This document shows positions 1-8,156 of a stretch of 64,000 nucleotides of DNA, one piece after another. Made by a program: the position numbers and the translations under genes. Every line of letters begins with the position of its first letter. Position 1 is the stretch's first letter. Under the pieces are notes generated by a model. It worked only from the letters and a program-made list of their open reading frames with translations, was not told the DNA's origin and searched no databases. The stretch comes from Prevotella sp. UBA2711 (GTDB lineage: Bacteria > Bacteroidota > Bacteroidia > Bacteroidales > Bacteroidaceae), in the NCBI GenBank assembly GCA_002354095.1, contig DEKX01000019.1, positions 47,130 to 111,129 of the forward strand, in the 5' to 3' direction.

Positions 1-387
1 CTCTTCACCCAGCAGATTCTGCTCTTCTCGCTGCTTGCCATCCTCATCAGCATCATCGGTGTGTTTGGCCTGACGATGTTCGAGAGCGAGTACCGCCGCA
101 AGGAGATAGGCATCCGCAAGGTGTTCGGCAGTTCTACGAAGGAAATCCTGCTGATGTTCTGGCGGCGATACCTCTACATCCTGCTGGGCTGCTTCGTGGT
201 GGCGGCTCCCATCGGCTACCTGATGGGCCTGCATTGGCTCGAGGGCTTCGCCGTCCGCACCGCCATCTCGCCCCTGCTGTTCTTGGTGTCCTTCCTGCTC
301 ATCACCCTAATCACCATGCTGACGGTAACATACCAGAGTTGGAAGAATGCCAACGAGAATCCCGTCAACAGCATCAAGACAGAGTAA
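1..387 (+). CDS. FtsX/MacB-like ABC permease, C-terminal part (cut by window start)
   Basis: The reading frame is open from the first base, so only the last 128 residues are visible. They hold three hydrophobic helices and the charged loop EYRRKEIGIRKVFGSS, which is typical of the C-terminal FtsX domain in MacB/LolCE-type permeases. The protein ends NANENPVNSIKTE, almost the same ending as the two full-length permeases downstream. By family, such proteins are inner-membrane subunits that work with a cytoplasmic ATPase in export or in mechanical coupling across the periplasm; the substrate cannot be told. The likely ATPase partner is at 7264-7941. Confidence 0.9.
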   Translation, partial: LFTQQILLFSLLAILISIIGVFGLTMFESEYRRKEIGIRKVFGSSTKEILLMFWRRYLYILLGCFVVAAPIGYLMGLHWLEGFAVRTAISPLLFLVSFLLITLITMLTVTYQSWKNANENPVNSIKTE

Positions 388-393
388 CCAAAA

Positions 394-433
394 TCGGGCG
401 GAATCTATCTGCATACGGATAGATTTCGCCCGA
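394..433. repeat. Long hairpin, first copy of a duplicated intergenic element
   Basis: Two 16-base arms (394-409 and 418-433) pair fully with a single G-U pair and an 8-base loop. It follows the permease stop directly but has no T-run, so it is not a standard terminator. The hairpin and the ~40 bases after it, down to the -7 box at 462, recur at 1613-1699. Confidence 0.75.
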
Positions 434-461
434 ATTGCTTGTTCGTTTCAAGCAATTATTG

Positions 462-470
462 TAACTTTGC
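462..470 (+). promoter_or_regulatory. Bacteroidales -7 box (TAACTTTGC) for the DUF3667 gene
   Basis: Matches TAnnTTTGC, with a TTG about 23 bases upstream (439-441) at the -33 position. It lies 43 bases before the ATG at 514. Confidence 0.75.
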
Positions 471-513
471 ACCACGAACATTTCTGTTCTGAAACCATCA
501 ACCGCTTTGCCTT

Positions 514-1470
514 ATGAAAAAGCTATTTGAACGAATAAAGGAGAAATACCGTCAGTTCTGTTTGTGGCAGCAGAGGCCTTATCAGGTTGCCCCCATGTCG
601 CATGAGTCTCACCAGTGTGCTACCTGTGGCACCCGTTATGAAGGCAATTACTGTCCTCGTTGCGGGCAGTCAGCGCAAATCGGGCACTATTCCTTTAAGA
701 AAGCTTTCCTTCTCTTCCTCGATGTGTGGGGATTAGGTAATCGCAGCATGTTCCGCACACTCCGCGATCTGCTATTACGTCCAGGATATATGATTCGCGA
801 CTATTTGCAGGGAATGCAGATGGCATACTTCCCACCGTTCAAGATGTTCTTCCTGCTCATTGCCTTGTCGCTGCTGGTGAGCACAGGCTTCAATATCCGA
901 ATGGAAGACCGGTTGGAGCAATCCCAAGAACTGTTCTCCGCAGGTTTAGATGATGCCTTTGCCGAGCAAGAAAAAAGAAGCAGTGATACCACTAAAAAGA
1001 TGAATGCAGAGGAGAAAGAAAAGGAGAAACAACGCGAAGAAATCAACAAGAAAATCGAAGAAGACAGCAAACTCTATTCGAACAAGGCTTATGAATGGAC
1101 AATGAAGCACATCAGCCTTGTCACCATCGTATTCCTCCTACTGTTTTCTGTTCCACTGTATCTGTTCTTCCGTAAGGGACCCGCTTGTCCGAACATCACC
1201 TATTCGGAATTTTTCGTGGCAGTAGTTTACTCGATGAATATGGTTGAGATAGTTTCCATCATTTCAAACTTCCTCTGTCTGAGTTTCTATCTCGAAATGT
1301 TTTACTATCTTCTGATAGTCATACCTGTCAAGCAATTGACGGGCTACAGCTATTGGAGCACTTTGCTCAGATTCCTTCTGGCATTGTTTGTATTCCTCAT
1401 CGTTCTATTCCTGAGCATCTTCGTCATCTCCTTAGTCGGTAGTATGATTTATGCTTTCTTCCTTAAGTGA
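514..1470 (+). CDS. DUF3667-type membrane protein with N-terminal zinc ribbon
   Basis: A 318-residue protein. Residues about 36-55 hold CATCGTRYEGNYCPRCGQ, two CxxC pairs that form a zinc ribbon, followed by the SFKKAFLLFLDVWGLGNRSMFRTLRDLLLRPG block seen in DUF3667 proteins of Bacteroidetes. A helix near residues 108-130, a charged Lys/Glu-rich segment (about 150-190, probably coiled coil) and three to four C-terminal membrane helices follow. Function is unknown. It sits between ABC permease genes but has its own promoter, and it is flanked by the two copies of the repeated hairpin element, so it may be a later arrival in the cluster. Confidence 0.8.
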   Translation: MKKLFERIKEKYRQFCLWQQRPYQVAPMSHESHQCATCGTRYEGNYCPRCGQSAQIGHYSFKKAFLLFLDVWGLGNRSMFRTLRDLLLRPGYMIRDYLQGMQMAYFPPFKMFFLLIALSLLVSTGFNIRMEDRLEQSQELFSAGLDDAFAEQEKRSSDTTKKMNAEEKEKEKQREEINKKIEEDSKLYSNKAYEWTMKHISLVTIVFLLLFSVPLYLFFRKGPACPNITYSEFFVAVVYSMNMVEIVSIISNFLCLSFYLEMFYYLLIVIPVKQLTGYSYWSTLLRFLLALFVFLIVLFLSIFVISLVGSMIYAFFLK

Positions 1471-1618
1471 CGCGTAGAAACCTTTCAGTAAAGATTTATA
1501 TCCGACTTTTGTATCATTATGAAATGGGAGTTAGCTGGGAATTGACTGGGAACTGCGTGAGTACCGGATTTGTAAAGAAATTCTCAATCCACAAAGAGAA
1601 TAGAAAGTAACCACAAGC

Positions 1619-1655
1619 GGGCGGAATCTGTTTGCGCTTGCGATAGATTTCGCCC
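1619..1655. repeat. Long hairpin, second copy of the duplicated intergenic element
   Basis: Thirteen-base arms (1619-1631 and 1643-1655) pair with two G-U pairs. The sequence from about 1613 to 1699 closely matches 388-475, including the following AATTGCTTG and CAATTATTGTA-CTTTGCA parts. The loop differs between copies while the stem is kept, which suggests that the structure matters or that the element is a dispersed palindromic repeat. Confidence 0.75.
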
Positions 1656-1685
1656 AAATTGCTTGCTAATGTCAAACAATTATTG

Positions 1686-1694
1686 TATCTTTGC
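1686..1694 (+). promoter_or_regulatory. -7 box (TATCTTTGC) for the kinase-like gene
   Basis: Exact TAnnTTTGC with TTGC at 1663-1666 at -33 spacing. It shows that translation cannot start at the in-frame TTG at 1691, which is part of the promoter, and favours the ATG at 1718. Confidence 0.8.
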
Positions 1695-1717
1695 ATCGAA
1701 AACGTATAAATGCAATA

Positions 1718-2407
1718 ATGAATGGAGATCAAGCTGAACGATTATCACAAGAAGGTGAATGCCGAAATGAGGGCAAGTGTAGCATATTGGATGCAGCATC
1801 CGCTTTCGCGCGAGGAGTGCTTGAGGCAATTGAAGAACTTGCGGGAACAACGGATTGCAAGTCTGTCCAACTGGTAAGACTGCGTCAATGGGCACAGGAA
1901 CAAGGCTGTTGGTTTGAAGACCGTAGCCTTTTCGGTGATTTCTTTGACCGTGGGTCAGAGAATGAGACGTATTTATCAGCCGATAGAACGACTATCATCA
2001 AGTTGAATGATTTTCGTTACTCAGATGACAACCTGACACCCTTCTTTGAGCGTATCAAAGCTCACAACAAATACTTTGATGGTTGTCCATATAATATGAT
2101 TGGCTTTGCAGAGAATCGCGATGGGAAAGTGTGCGCTGTATTGGAACAACCATTTATTGCTAATGCCCGCCTGGCCACGAAAGCGGAAATTCACGACGAG
2201 TTCCTCCGTTTAGGTTTCCATCCGGAGGAAAACGGCGAATACTATACCAACGGCCAGCACGACATCTTCGATGCTGTTGCCGGCAACGTATTGGTAGGCG
2301 GCGACGGTAACTATTATTTCATCGATACTATCATCTATCCCTCCGATACTGGCGGCTACGACCTGTACCGCAGCCTTTCGCCCCGATTCTCTGGCGAGGG
2401 TGTCTAA
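1718..2407 (+). CDS. Kinase-like protein resembling the polyvalent-protein kinase domain
   Basis: A 229-residue protein if started at ATG 1718. The stretch ETYLSADRTTIIKLNDFRY...FFERIKAHNKYF...YNMIGFAENRDGKVCAVLEQPFI looks like the reduced N-lobe and hinge of the Ser/Thr/Tyr kinase-like domain found in bacterial polyvalent proteins (PF18762). The C-terminal part has DIFDAVAGNVLVGGDGNYYFIDTIIYP, where the N and the D of the FID motif could be metal-binding residues. These domains are mostly known from mobile elements; here the gene stands alone between ABC permease genes with its own promoter. Catalytic activity and target are unknown. The family match is from memory of motifs, not a search. 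Confidence 0.6.
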   Translation: MNGDQAERLSQEGECRNEGKCSILDAASAFARGVLEAIEELAGTTDCKSVQLVRLRQWAQEQGCWFEDRSLFGDFFDRGSENETYLSADRTTIIKLNDFRYSDDNLTPFFERIKAHNKYFDGCPYNMIGFAENRDGKVCAVLEQPFIANARLATKAEIHDEFLRLGFHPEENGEYYTNGQHDIFDAVAGNVLVGGDGNYYFIDTIIYPSDTGGYDLYRSLSPRFSGEGV

Positions 2408-2448
2408 AAATCATACGCTCTACTGTCTAATTTTTAGACAATCTGCAT

Positions 2449-2482
2449 CCGCCAAGACTAAAAACCTTGGCGGATTCGTTTT
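2449..2482 (+). terminator. Probable terminator after the kinase-like gene
   Basis: Perfect 8-bp stem CCGCCAAG / CTTGGCGG (2449-2456, 2466-2473) followed by ATTCGTTTTATT. Its 3' arm supplies the TTGG used as the -33 element of the next promoter. Confidence 0.65.
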
Positions 2483-2489
2483 ATTGGCT

Positions 2490-2498
2490 TAATTTTGC
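2490..2498 (+). promoter_or_regulatory. -7 box (TAATTTTGC) for the permease operon
   Basis: Matches TAnnTTTGC with TTGG at 2467-2470, 23 bases upstream. It overlaps the in-frame TTG at 2495, so the first usable start is ATG 2522. Confidence 0.75.
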
Positions 2499-2521
2499 AA
2501 AAGAAAAAGCTAAAAGAACGT

Positions 2522-4882
2522 ATGAAGAGTTATTTCAGATTTCTGTCGCGCAACAAGCTATATACCTTTATTAATATAGCGGGGTTGGTAGTGTCGCTGA
2601 TGTTCATCATCCTCATGGGTGACTATACGTGGCGACAGTACAGCATCGACTCGTGGCACAAGAATGCCGACCGCATCTATCTGATAGGCAATCAATCGAG
2701 CTTTTCCATGTTGCCGCAGGCTGCAAAGCAGATCGAGGATATTTGCCCGGAAGTTGAGCAGAAATGTTGTGTGATGAGCATGAGGGGTAAAATAAGATAT
2801 CAGCAGCAGGAAGTAAAAGATGGTGTGAATGAGAATGGCATTATCATGGTGGCAGACTCTACTTTCTTTCATTTTTTTGACTTCGAGTTGAAAGCGGGAG
2901 ACCGTCTGACAGCATTAGATGCTCCGGACAAGTGCGTCATTACGGAACGATTGGCGAAACGACTCTTCGGTGATAAGAATCCAATAGGCAAGTCATTACA
3001 GATTATTGGAGAGGGTGTGGCGGATTCGAGCAATACATTCGATAACTCCTTGTTTTATACCGTTAGTGCAGTTGCAAAGAATCTCGACTATACGGTACTG
3101 CCTAATGAAACGCAGATTATTGCCAGTATGGAGCGCTATCCCCAGATTTTAGGCCATAAATTTGAAGACGATGACTATGCTTTCGGATCAGCAGGTGCCT
3201 GCAAGGCTTTCGTCATGCTTAAACCAGGTATGTCGATTGACGGCAAGCAGAAAGCCATCAATGACATGATTGACAAGAATTTCTCGCCTTTTTGGGGAGA
3301 ATACAAGGTGAGCATTACACCGCTTAAAGATGCTATGTTTGTTCCCCAAAACGATGGGATGGGGCTCTTGAAAAGCGACAAAACACGACTCCATATCCTA
3401 TTGGCTTCCGTATTGGCTCTTCTTTTCTTTGCCGTTAGCAACTACATCAACCTAACTGTCGCCAATACGGGATTCCGTGCCAAGGAGATGGCAACGCGAC
3501 GGCTTTTTGGCAGTAGGCAGCGCGAGATATCATGGAAACTGATAGCTGAATCCACACTGATGGTGGCGGTCTCGTTTGTTGTTGGACTGCTTTTGGCACT
3601 TTCTTTTCAGCAAGATGCCATTCAACTATTCAAGGGTAAGATTGCATTGGTTGAAGACATCAATGTGGTGAGTGTGAGTTTTTGCATGGGCTTTATACTG
3701 TTGGTGGGGTTCGTCTCGGGTGTCCTGCCCTCTTGGCAGATGTCGCGCTTTCAGCCTATTGACATTGTGAAGGGCAACTTCCGCTTTCGCTCCAAGATGG
3801 TATTGGGACGGTTGTTCATCATCTTACAGAATGTCATCACGGTGACCATGCTCACAGCAAGCCTTGTCATTTGGTTTCAGTTGCGGCATCTTATTCATGC
3901 GCCTATCGGCTTCAATACAGAGAATCTCATCTATGTCATTAGTCCTGAAGGAAAGGATCAGACTGTCAGGACCCAGTTGGAGAAGATGCCTTTTGTAGAG
4001 AGAATCGGTACTTTTAACGGTTCTACGTTTACCCCTTATTATGTATTTATGTGTGGTGTCAAACGAGGCGAAAAATATATCCCTTTGTTCCAAACAGATA
4101 TGGACACCATCTCTTGGAACCTGTTGGGGCTGCATATCAAGAAGGACTACGGAGCCGGTAATGAAGCCTATTACCTGAACGAAGAGGCTTTACGGCAGTT
4201 GGATTATACGGAGGAAAAGCGAGAGATAGATTGGGGCAATGGTGGAGAAAAGGATCCTATTGCCGGTGTGTTCAACGATATTCACACTATCAATGTTCTC
4301 ACGCCTCAACAGCCATTTGCCATCAGATTATATAAGAACAAAGAGTTCCCTTGGTTTCTTGTAAAGACCAATGGCAACAAGCAGGCAAAAGCACGCATTA
4401 AGGATATGATGAAAGAGTTAGATGCAGATGATCCTAACGCAGAGAATGTATTGAGCATAGAGGACTGCATCGCCGAGACTTTCAAAGACCAGCAGAACAC
4501 GCTGCGCATCGTCTCGCTCTTCACCTTCATTGCCATCATCATCTCGGTGCTGGGTTACGTGGGCCTGTCGCTCTTCTTCATCCGTCAGCGCAAAAAGGAG
4601 ATAGCCATCCGCAAGGTGATGGGCTCTACGTCGGGCGAGGTGCTGTTGTTGATGCTCCGCACCTTCTCCGTGCCCATGCTGATTTCGTTTGCCATCGCCG
4701 TACCTATCTCATGGTATATCATGAGCGACTGGCTCTCGAACTTCTCCTATCGCATCGCGCTCAGCCCATGGATATTCGCTGTTGCCGGGTTTACCTGCTT
4801 CATCATTTCCCTGCTCACTGTCGTCATTCAGAGCTGGCGCGCTGCTTCAGAGAACCCCATCAATAACATCAAGACAGAATAA
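2522..4882 (+). CDS. FtsX/MacB-like ABC transporter permease
   Basis: A 786-residue integral membrane protein. It begins MKSYFRFLSRNKLYTFINIAGLVVSL, the amphipathic segment plus first helix typical of MacB-type permeases in Bacteroidetes. A periplasmic MacB_PCD-like region follows to about residue 280. An FtsX domain (helices near 295-430) carries the RAKEMATRRLFGSRQREI cytoplasmic loop; a second periplasmic region and a second FtsX domain carry KEIAIRKVMGSTSGEVL near residue 695. The end is SENPINNIKTE, shared with the partial permease at 1-387. It is the first gene of an operon with the permease at 4893 and the ATPase at 7264. Substrate unknown. Confidence 0.9.
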   Translation: MKSYFRFLSRNKLYTFINIAGLVVSLMFIILMGDYTWRQYSIDSWHKNADRIYLIGNQSSFSMLPQAAKQIEDICPEVEQKCCVMSMRGKIRYQQQEVKDGVNENGIIMVADSTFFHFFDFELKAGDRLTALDAPDKCVITERLAKRLFGDKNPIGKSLQIIGEGVADSSNTFDNSLFYTVSAVAKNLDYTVLPNETQIIASMERYPQILGHKFEDDDYAFGSAGACKAFVMLKPGMSIDGKQKAINDMIDKNFSPFWGEYKVSITPLKDAMFVPQNDGMGLLKSDKTRLHILLASVLALLFFAVSNYINLTVANTGFRAKEMATRRLFGSRQREISWKLIAESTLMVAVSFVVGLLLALSFQQDAIQLFKGKIALVEDINVVSVSFCMGFILLVGFVSGVLPSWQMSRFQPIDIVKGNFRFRSKMVLGRLFIILQNVITVTMLTASLVIWFQLRHLIHAPIGFNTENLIYVISPEGKDQTVRTQLEKMPFVERIGTFNGSTFTPYYVFMCGVKRGEKYIPLFQTDMDTISWNLLGLHIKKDYGAGNEAYYLNEEALRQLDYTEEKREIDWGNGGEKDPIAGVFNDIHTINVLTPQQPFAIRLYKNKEFPWFLVKTNGNKQAKARIKDMMKELDADDPNAENVLSIEDCIAETFKDQQNTLRIVSLFTFIAIIISVLGYVGLSLFFIRQRKKEIAIRKVMGSTSGEVLLLMLRTFSVPMLISFAIAVPISWYIMSDWLSNFSYRIALSPWIFAVAGFTCFIISLLTVVIQSWRAASENPINNIKTE

Positions 4883-4892
4883 TAATAGTAAT

Positions 4893-7244
4893 ATGAAGAG
4901 TAATAATAGAGGACAAGGAACCCTCATTAAAGTCATTTCACTGGCCGTCGGCCTGACCGTCGGGTTGGTGCTGATAGCCAAGGTGCAGCTGGAGATGAAC
5001 TACGACCGTTGCATCGTGAACAAGGAACATGTATATGAACTTTCAGAAACGTTTAAGAAGAAAGGTGAAGACAGCAAGGACTTCTCAAACACACCGGGCG
5101 GTGCCATCACTGCGCTATGCCGATATATACCTGAGATAGAGGTGGGCACACGGTGGACCTACCAGTTTGTGGACGAGAAACTCGTTCTGGAGGACGGCAG
5201 CCGATGGGCATTCTCCAATTCCGCGCTGGCCGACTCGTGCTTCTTCGACATTTTCGCCACACCCATCCTGCGCGGCGATGCTAAGGCCATCCTTTCCACT
5301 AAAGGGAAATGCCTGATCAGTCGCCGGCTGAATGAGCGCATGGGTGGCAACATGGTGGGACAGACGTTCTGCTACATGGCCCATCCAGACAAACCGATGA
5401 TGATAGCAGGTGTTTTTGAGAACTACGATGAGAACTCGACGTTCAGTAGGCTGGACATCGTGATGTCTCTCTCCAGCATCGGTCTTTACTCTTACGACGG
5501 CACCAGCCAACTGTTAGGCAATGACCGCTATCACTCTTTCGTCAAACTGCGTGCCGATGCTGACATAAAGAAGGTGGAGCAGAAGATGGACAAGATGCTG
5601 AAAGAACAATTGCCGTGGGAGGAACTGAAGATGGCAGGCATTGAGGACTTCCGCTTCGCGTTTAACCCTGTGAGCGAGAACCGCATGAAAAACGAGACGG
5701 TTCGCACCACCTGCATCATCCTCAGCATCGTTGCTTTGGTGATGCTCTTCACGGCCGTGATGAACTATATCCTCGTGGTCATCAGTACGATGGTAGGGCG
5801 GGCCCGACTCGTTGCCATCCGCAAGGTACTGGGAGCACCCAAAAGCGAGTTCTACCTGACAACGATGAAGGAGGCTGCAGCGCTCCTGCTTGTGGCTTTG
5901 GCTGTCATGGCATTACTCCTTTGGACTGGGCAAGACTGGATTCGCGATTTGATTGGCGTCAGCGTCACAACACTATTCTCCACACAGACCTGTCTGGTGT
6001 TGACATTGGTATGCGTCATTGTGCTCTTCTGCTGCGGTGTGCTGCCTGGTTATATCTACTCGCACATCCCGATGGTCTATGCCTATCGGCTGTATTCAGA
6101 GAACAAACGCACGTGGAAACTATCGCTGCTGGCTTTCCAGTTCGTACTGAGCACCATGCTTCTGTGTATCCTCAGCACCATCTATCGGCAGTATGACTAT
6201 ATGCTGAATCGCGATCTGGGTTATGAGTATAAGGACGTGGCCTATATAGAAATTCCCGAGCGCTCGGACTCCACCTATGCTCTGGCCCGCGAGATTGAGA
6301 AACTGCCATGTGTCAAGTCCTCCTCAACCGCCTATTCACTTTTTCTGCAACACCAGAGCGGTAACAACGTGATGTTGCCTGGTAAGCCAGAGTTGCTGTT
6401 CAACTTTGGATGCCTCTACTGGATAGAACCAAGCATTGTAGAGACTATGGGGCTCAAGGTTGTTCAAGGCAAGTTGCCCACACGGATAGAGCATTCGGGC
6501 TGGACGCAGGAGACGATTGTCGATGAACGGTTTGCCAAGCAGCTGAAAGCTCACACCGGATGGGAGAGTGTAATCGGACAGCGCATCGTCAGCACCGAAT
6601 GGAACGATGAACTGGTCTTCACCATATCTGCGGTTGTCAAGGATTTCACACTCGGCACCCTTACCAACATCGAGGATCGCCCGGCTATGATGTTCAACGG
6701 CAATATCTATGCCAAGTATATCCTTGTGCGATTCCACGACCTCACACCAGAGAATCTCGCAAAGGTGCAACAACTCTGCGACCGCCTATATCCCAAAGCC
6801 GAATACTTGGTGAAACGCTATTCCGACGAGCTGGCCGACAGTTACCAAGAGACGAAGCACACCCGCGACCTCATCATGATAGGCTGTCTGGCTTCGCTGC
6901 TCATCACGCTCATCGGGCTGATAGGCTATGTGCGCGACGAGGTGCAGCGCCGCTCGCGCGAACTGGCCATCCGCAAGGTGATGGGTGCCGGTATCCGCGA
7001 ATTACAGGGACTCTTCCTCCGAAGTATTGCGCTGATAGCCATCCCGTCCATTATCATTGGAATCGCCTTGGGCTGGTACTTTAGTGACATGCTGATGGAG
7101 CAGTTTGCCGAGAAAGTGCAGTTCTCATGGCTCGTCTTCGCCGCCTGTGCACTGTTCGTGCTGCTCGTCATTGCCGCCGTTGTACTGCTGCAGACCTATC
7201 GTGTGGCAACCAGCAATCCCGTGAATTATCTCAAGACAGAATAA
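4893..7244 (+). CDS. FtsX/MacB-like ABC transporter permease, second copy
   Basis: A 783-residue protein starting 10 bases after the previous stop; the frame is open further upstream, but ATG 4893 gives the expected N-terminal helix LIKVISLAVGLTVGLVLIAKV. Same plan as its neighbour: MacB_PCD-like periplasmic part, FtsX domain with RLVAIRKVLGAPKSEF, second periplasmic part, and a final FtsX domain with SRELAIRKVMGAGIREL. It ends TSNPVNYLKTE. The two permeases probably pair as a heterodimer with the ATPase encoded next. Its N-terminus lacks the YFRF..RNK lead seen in the other copy, so it is a diverged paralogue rather than a recent duplicate. Confidence 0.9.
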   Translation: MKSNNRGQGTLIKVISLAVGLTVGLVLIAKVQLEMNYDRCIVNKEHVYELSETFKKKGEDSKDFSNTPGGAITALCRYIPEIEVGTRWTYQFVDEKLVLEDGSRWAFSNSALADSCFFDIFATPILRGDAKAILSTKGKCLISRRLNERMGGNMVGQTFCYMAHPDKPMMIAGVFENYDENSTFSRLDIVMSLSSIGLYSYDGTSQLLGNDRYHSFVKLRADADIKKVEQKMDKMLKEQLPWEELKMAGIEDFRFAFNPVSENRMKNETVRTTCIILSIVALVMLFTAVMNYILVVISTMVGRARLVAIRKVLGAPKSEFYLTTMKEAAALLLVALAVMALLLWTGQDWIRDLIGVSVTTLFSTQTCLVLTLVCVIVLFCCGVLPGYIYSHIPMVYAYRLYSENKRTWKLSLLAFQFVLSTMLLCILSTIYRQYDYMLNRDLGYEYKDVAYIEIPERSDSTYALAREIEKLPCVKSSSTAYSLFLQHQSGNNVMLPGKPELLFNFGCLYWIEPSIVETMGLKVVQGKLPTRIEHSGWTQETIVDERFAKQLKAHTGWESVIGQRIVSTEWNDELVFTISAVVKDFTLGTLTNIEDRPAMMFNGNIYAKYILVRFHDLTPENLAKVQQLCDRLYPKAEYLVKRYSDELADSYQETKHTRDLIMIGCLASLLITLIGLIGYVRDEVQRRSRELAIRKVMGAGIRELQGLFLRSIALIAIPSIIIGIALGWYFSDMLMEQFAEKVQFSWLVFAACALFVLLVIAAVVLLQTYRVATSNPVNYLKTE

Positions 7245-7263
7245 TAACATTAAAAAACAGTAT

Positions 7264-7941
7264 ATGATGATTAAGTTAGAAAACATTCAGAAGGTGTTCC
7301 GCACGGAAGAGGTGGAGACCGTAGCCCTTGGGGGCGTATCATTGGAAGTTAAGAAAGGTGAGTTTGTGGCTATCATGGGGCCATCAGGCTGTGGCAAGTC
7401 CACGCTGCTCAACATCCTGGGCCTGCTCGACAATCCCACCAGTGGCAAGTATTGGCTCGACGGACAGGAAGTCGGCACGCTGAAAGAGAGCCAGCGCACA
7501 GCGGTACGAAAGGGACAGATAGGTTTTGTGTTTCAGAGCTTCAACCTGATTGACGAACTCAACGTGGAAGAGAACGTAGAACTGCCGTTGACCTATCTCG
7601 GTGTACCTAAGAAGGAACGCAAGGTGAGGGTAGAGGAGGTGCTTCGCCGTATGGCCATCTCGCATCGCGCCCACCATTTTCCCCAGCAACTCAGCGGCGG
7701 ACAGCAGCAGCGCGTGGCTATTGCCCGTGCTGTGGTGATGAACCCCAAACTGATTCTTGCCGACGAGCCGACGGGTAACCTTGACTCGAAGAACGGCCTG
7801 GAGGTGATGCAGCTACTTACCCAACTGAATCAGGAAGGTACCACCGTGCTGATGGTGACCCACTCGGAGCGCGATGCCGGTTATGCCCAGCGCATCGTGA
7901 ATCTGCTCGACGGTCAAGTAGTTCCGGAGGTTAGACTATAA
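7264..7941 (+). CDS. ABC transporter ATP-binding protein, LolD/MacB type
   Basis: A 225-residue ATPase. It has Walker A GPSGCGKST (near residue 40), Q-loop VFQSFNLI, signature LSGGQQQRVAIARA (near 142), Walker B LILADEPTGNLDS and the H-loop VTHS. The LNVEENVELPLTY stretch is typical of the MacB/LolD subfamily that serves FtsX-like permeases. It follows the second permease by 19 bases and closes the operon, so it very likely powers the 2522 and 4893 permeases. Start could be the first or second of two adjacent ATGs. Confidence 0.95.
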   Translation: MMIKLENIQKVFRTEEVETVALGGVSLEVKKGEFVAIMGPSGCGKSTLLNILGLLDNPTSGKYWLDGQEVGTLKESQRTAVRKGQIGFVFQSFNLIDELNVEENVELPLTYLGVPKKERKVRVEEVLRRMAISHRAHHFPQQLSGGQQQRVAIARAVVMNPKLILADEPTGNLDSKNGLEVMQLLTQLNQEGTTVLMVTHSERDAGYAQRIVNLLDGQVVPEVRL

Positions 7942-7945
7942 AAAG

Positions 7946-7980
7946 GAAGAGGTGGTCAGATATTGATCACCTCTTCTCTT
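7946..7980 (+). terminator. Terminator of the ABC exporter operon
   Basis: Twelve-base arms GAAGAGGTGGTC / GATCACCTCTTC (7946-7957, 7965-7976) pair with one mismatch-type pair, followed by TCTTTGCT. It begins five bases after the ATPase stop and lies head-on to the tRNA gene. Confidence 0.75.
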
Positions 7981-7985
7981 TGCTG

Positions 7986-8058
7986 TCGGGATGAGGCGAC
8001 TCGAACGCCCGACCCCTACGTCCCGAACGTAGTGCGCTACCAACTGCGCTACATCCCG
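7986..8058 (-). tRNA. tRNA-Pro (anticodon CGG)
   Basis: The reverse strand folds as a 73-base cloverleaf. The acceptor CGGGATG pairs with CATCCCG, the D arm holds AGCGCAGTTGGTAGCGC, and the anticodon arm CTACG-TTCGGGA-CGTAG gives anticodon CGG. The T arm is GGGCG-TTCGAGT-CGCCT, with one G-T pair. The discriminator base is A, as expected for Pro. The 3' CCA is not encoded, as is common in Bacteroidetes. Confidence 0.95.
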
Positions 8059-8066
8059 ATGCTATT

Positions 8067-8092
8067 GCACCCGATTTTTCTGAATCGGGTGC
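8067..8092 (-). repeat. Perfect 10-bp-arm hairpin in the tRNA leader
   Basis: GCACCCGATT (8067-8076) and AATCGGGTGC (8083-8092) are exact complements around a 6-base loop. The element lies between the tRNA's -7 box and its 5' end, so most of it would be in the precursor leader. Confidence 0.7.
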
Positions 8093-8099
8093 AAAGGTA
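8091..8099 (-). promoter_or_regulatory. -7 box (TACCTTTGC) for tRNA-Pro
   Basis: On the minus strand the sequence reads TACCTTTGC, a match to TAnnTTTGC, about 33 bases upstream of the tRNA 5' end. Confidence 0.75.
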
Positions 8100-8110
8100 G
8101 CACTTTTTAA

Positions 8111-8140
8111 TGAGAAATGAGAAATGAGGAATGAGAAATT
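8111..8140. repeat. 7-bp-period tandem tract (TGAGAAA type)
   Basis: About four heptamers of TGAGAAA with one variant (TGAGGAA). It lies between tRNA-Pro and the end of the large secreted-protein gene. It belongs to the same class of heptamer tracts seen elsewhere in the window. Confidence 0.7.
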
Positions 8141-8156
8141 CCTTTTTTTAACATTT

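Noticed and set aside
1691..1717. Start of the kinase-like gene at the in-frame TTG (similar cases at 2495, 12407 and 14101)
   Set aside because: These TTG codons belong to or lie beside TAnnTTTGC promoter boxes; downstream ATGs with room for a leader fit better.
4782..4892. Extended N-terminus for the second permease
   Set aside because: It would overlap the upstream permease by 100 bases and lacks the normal first helix; ATG 4893 gives the family N-terminus.
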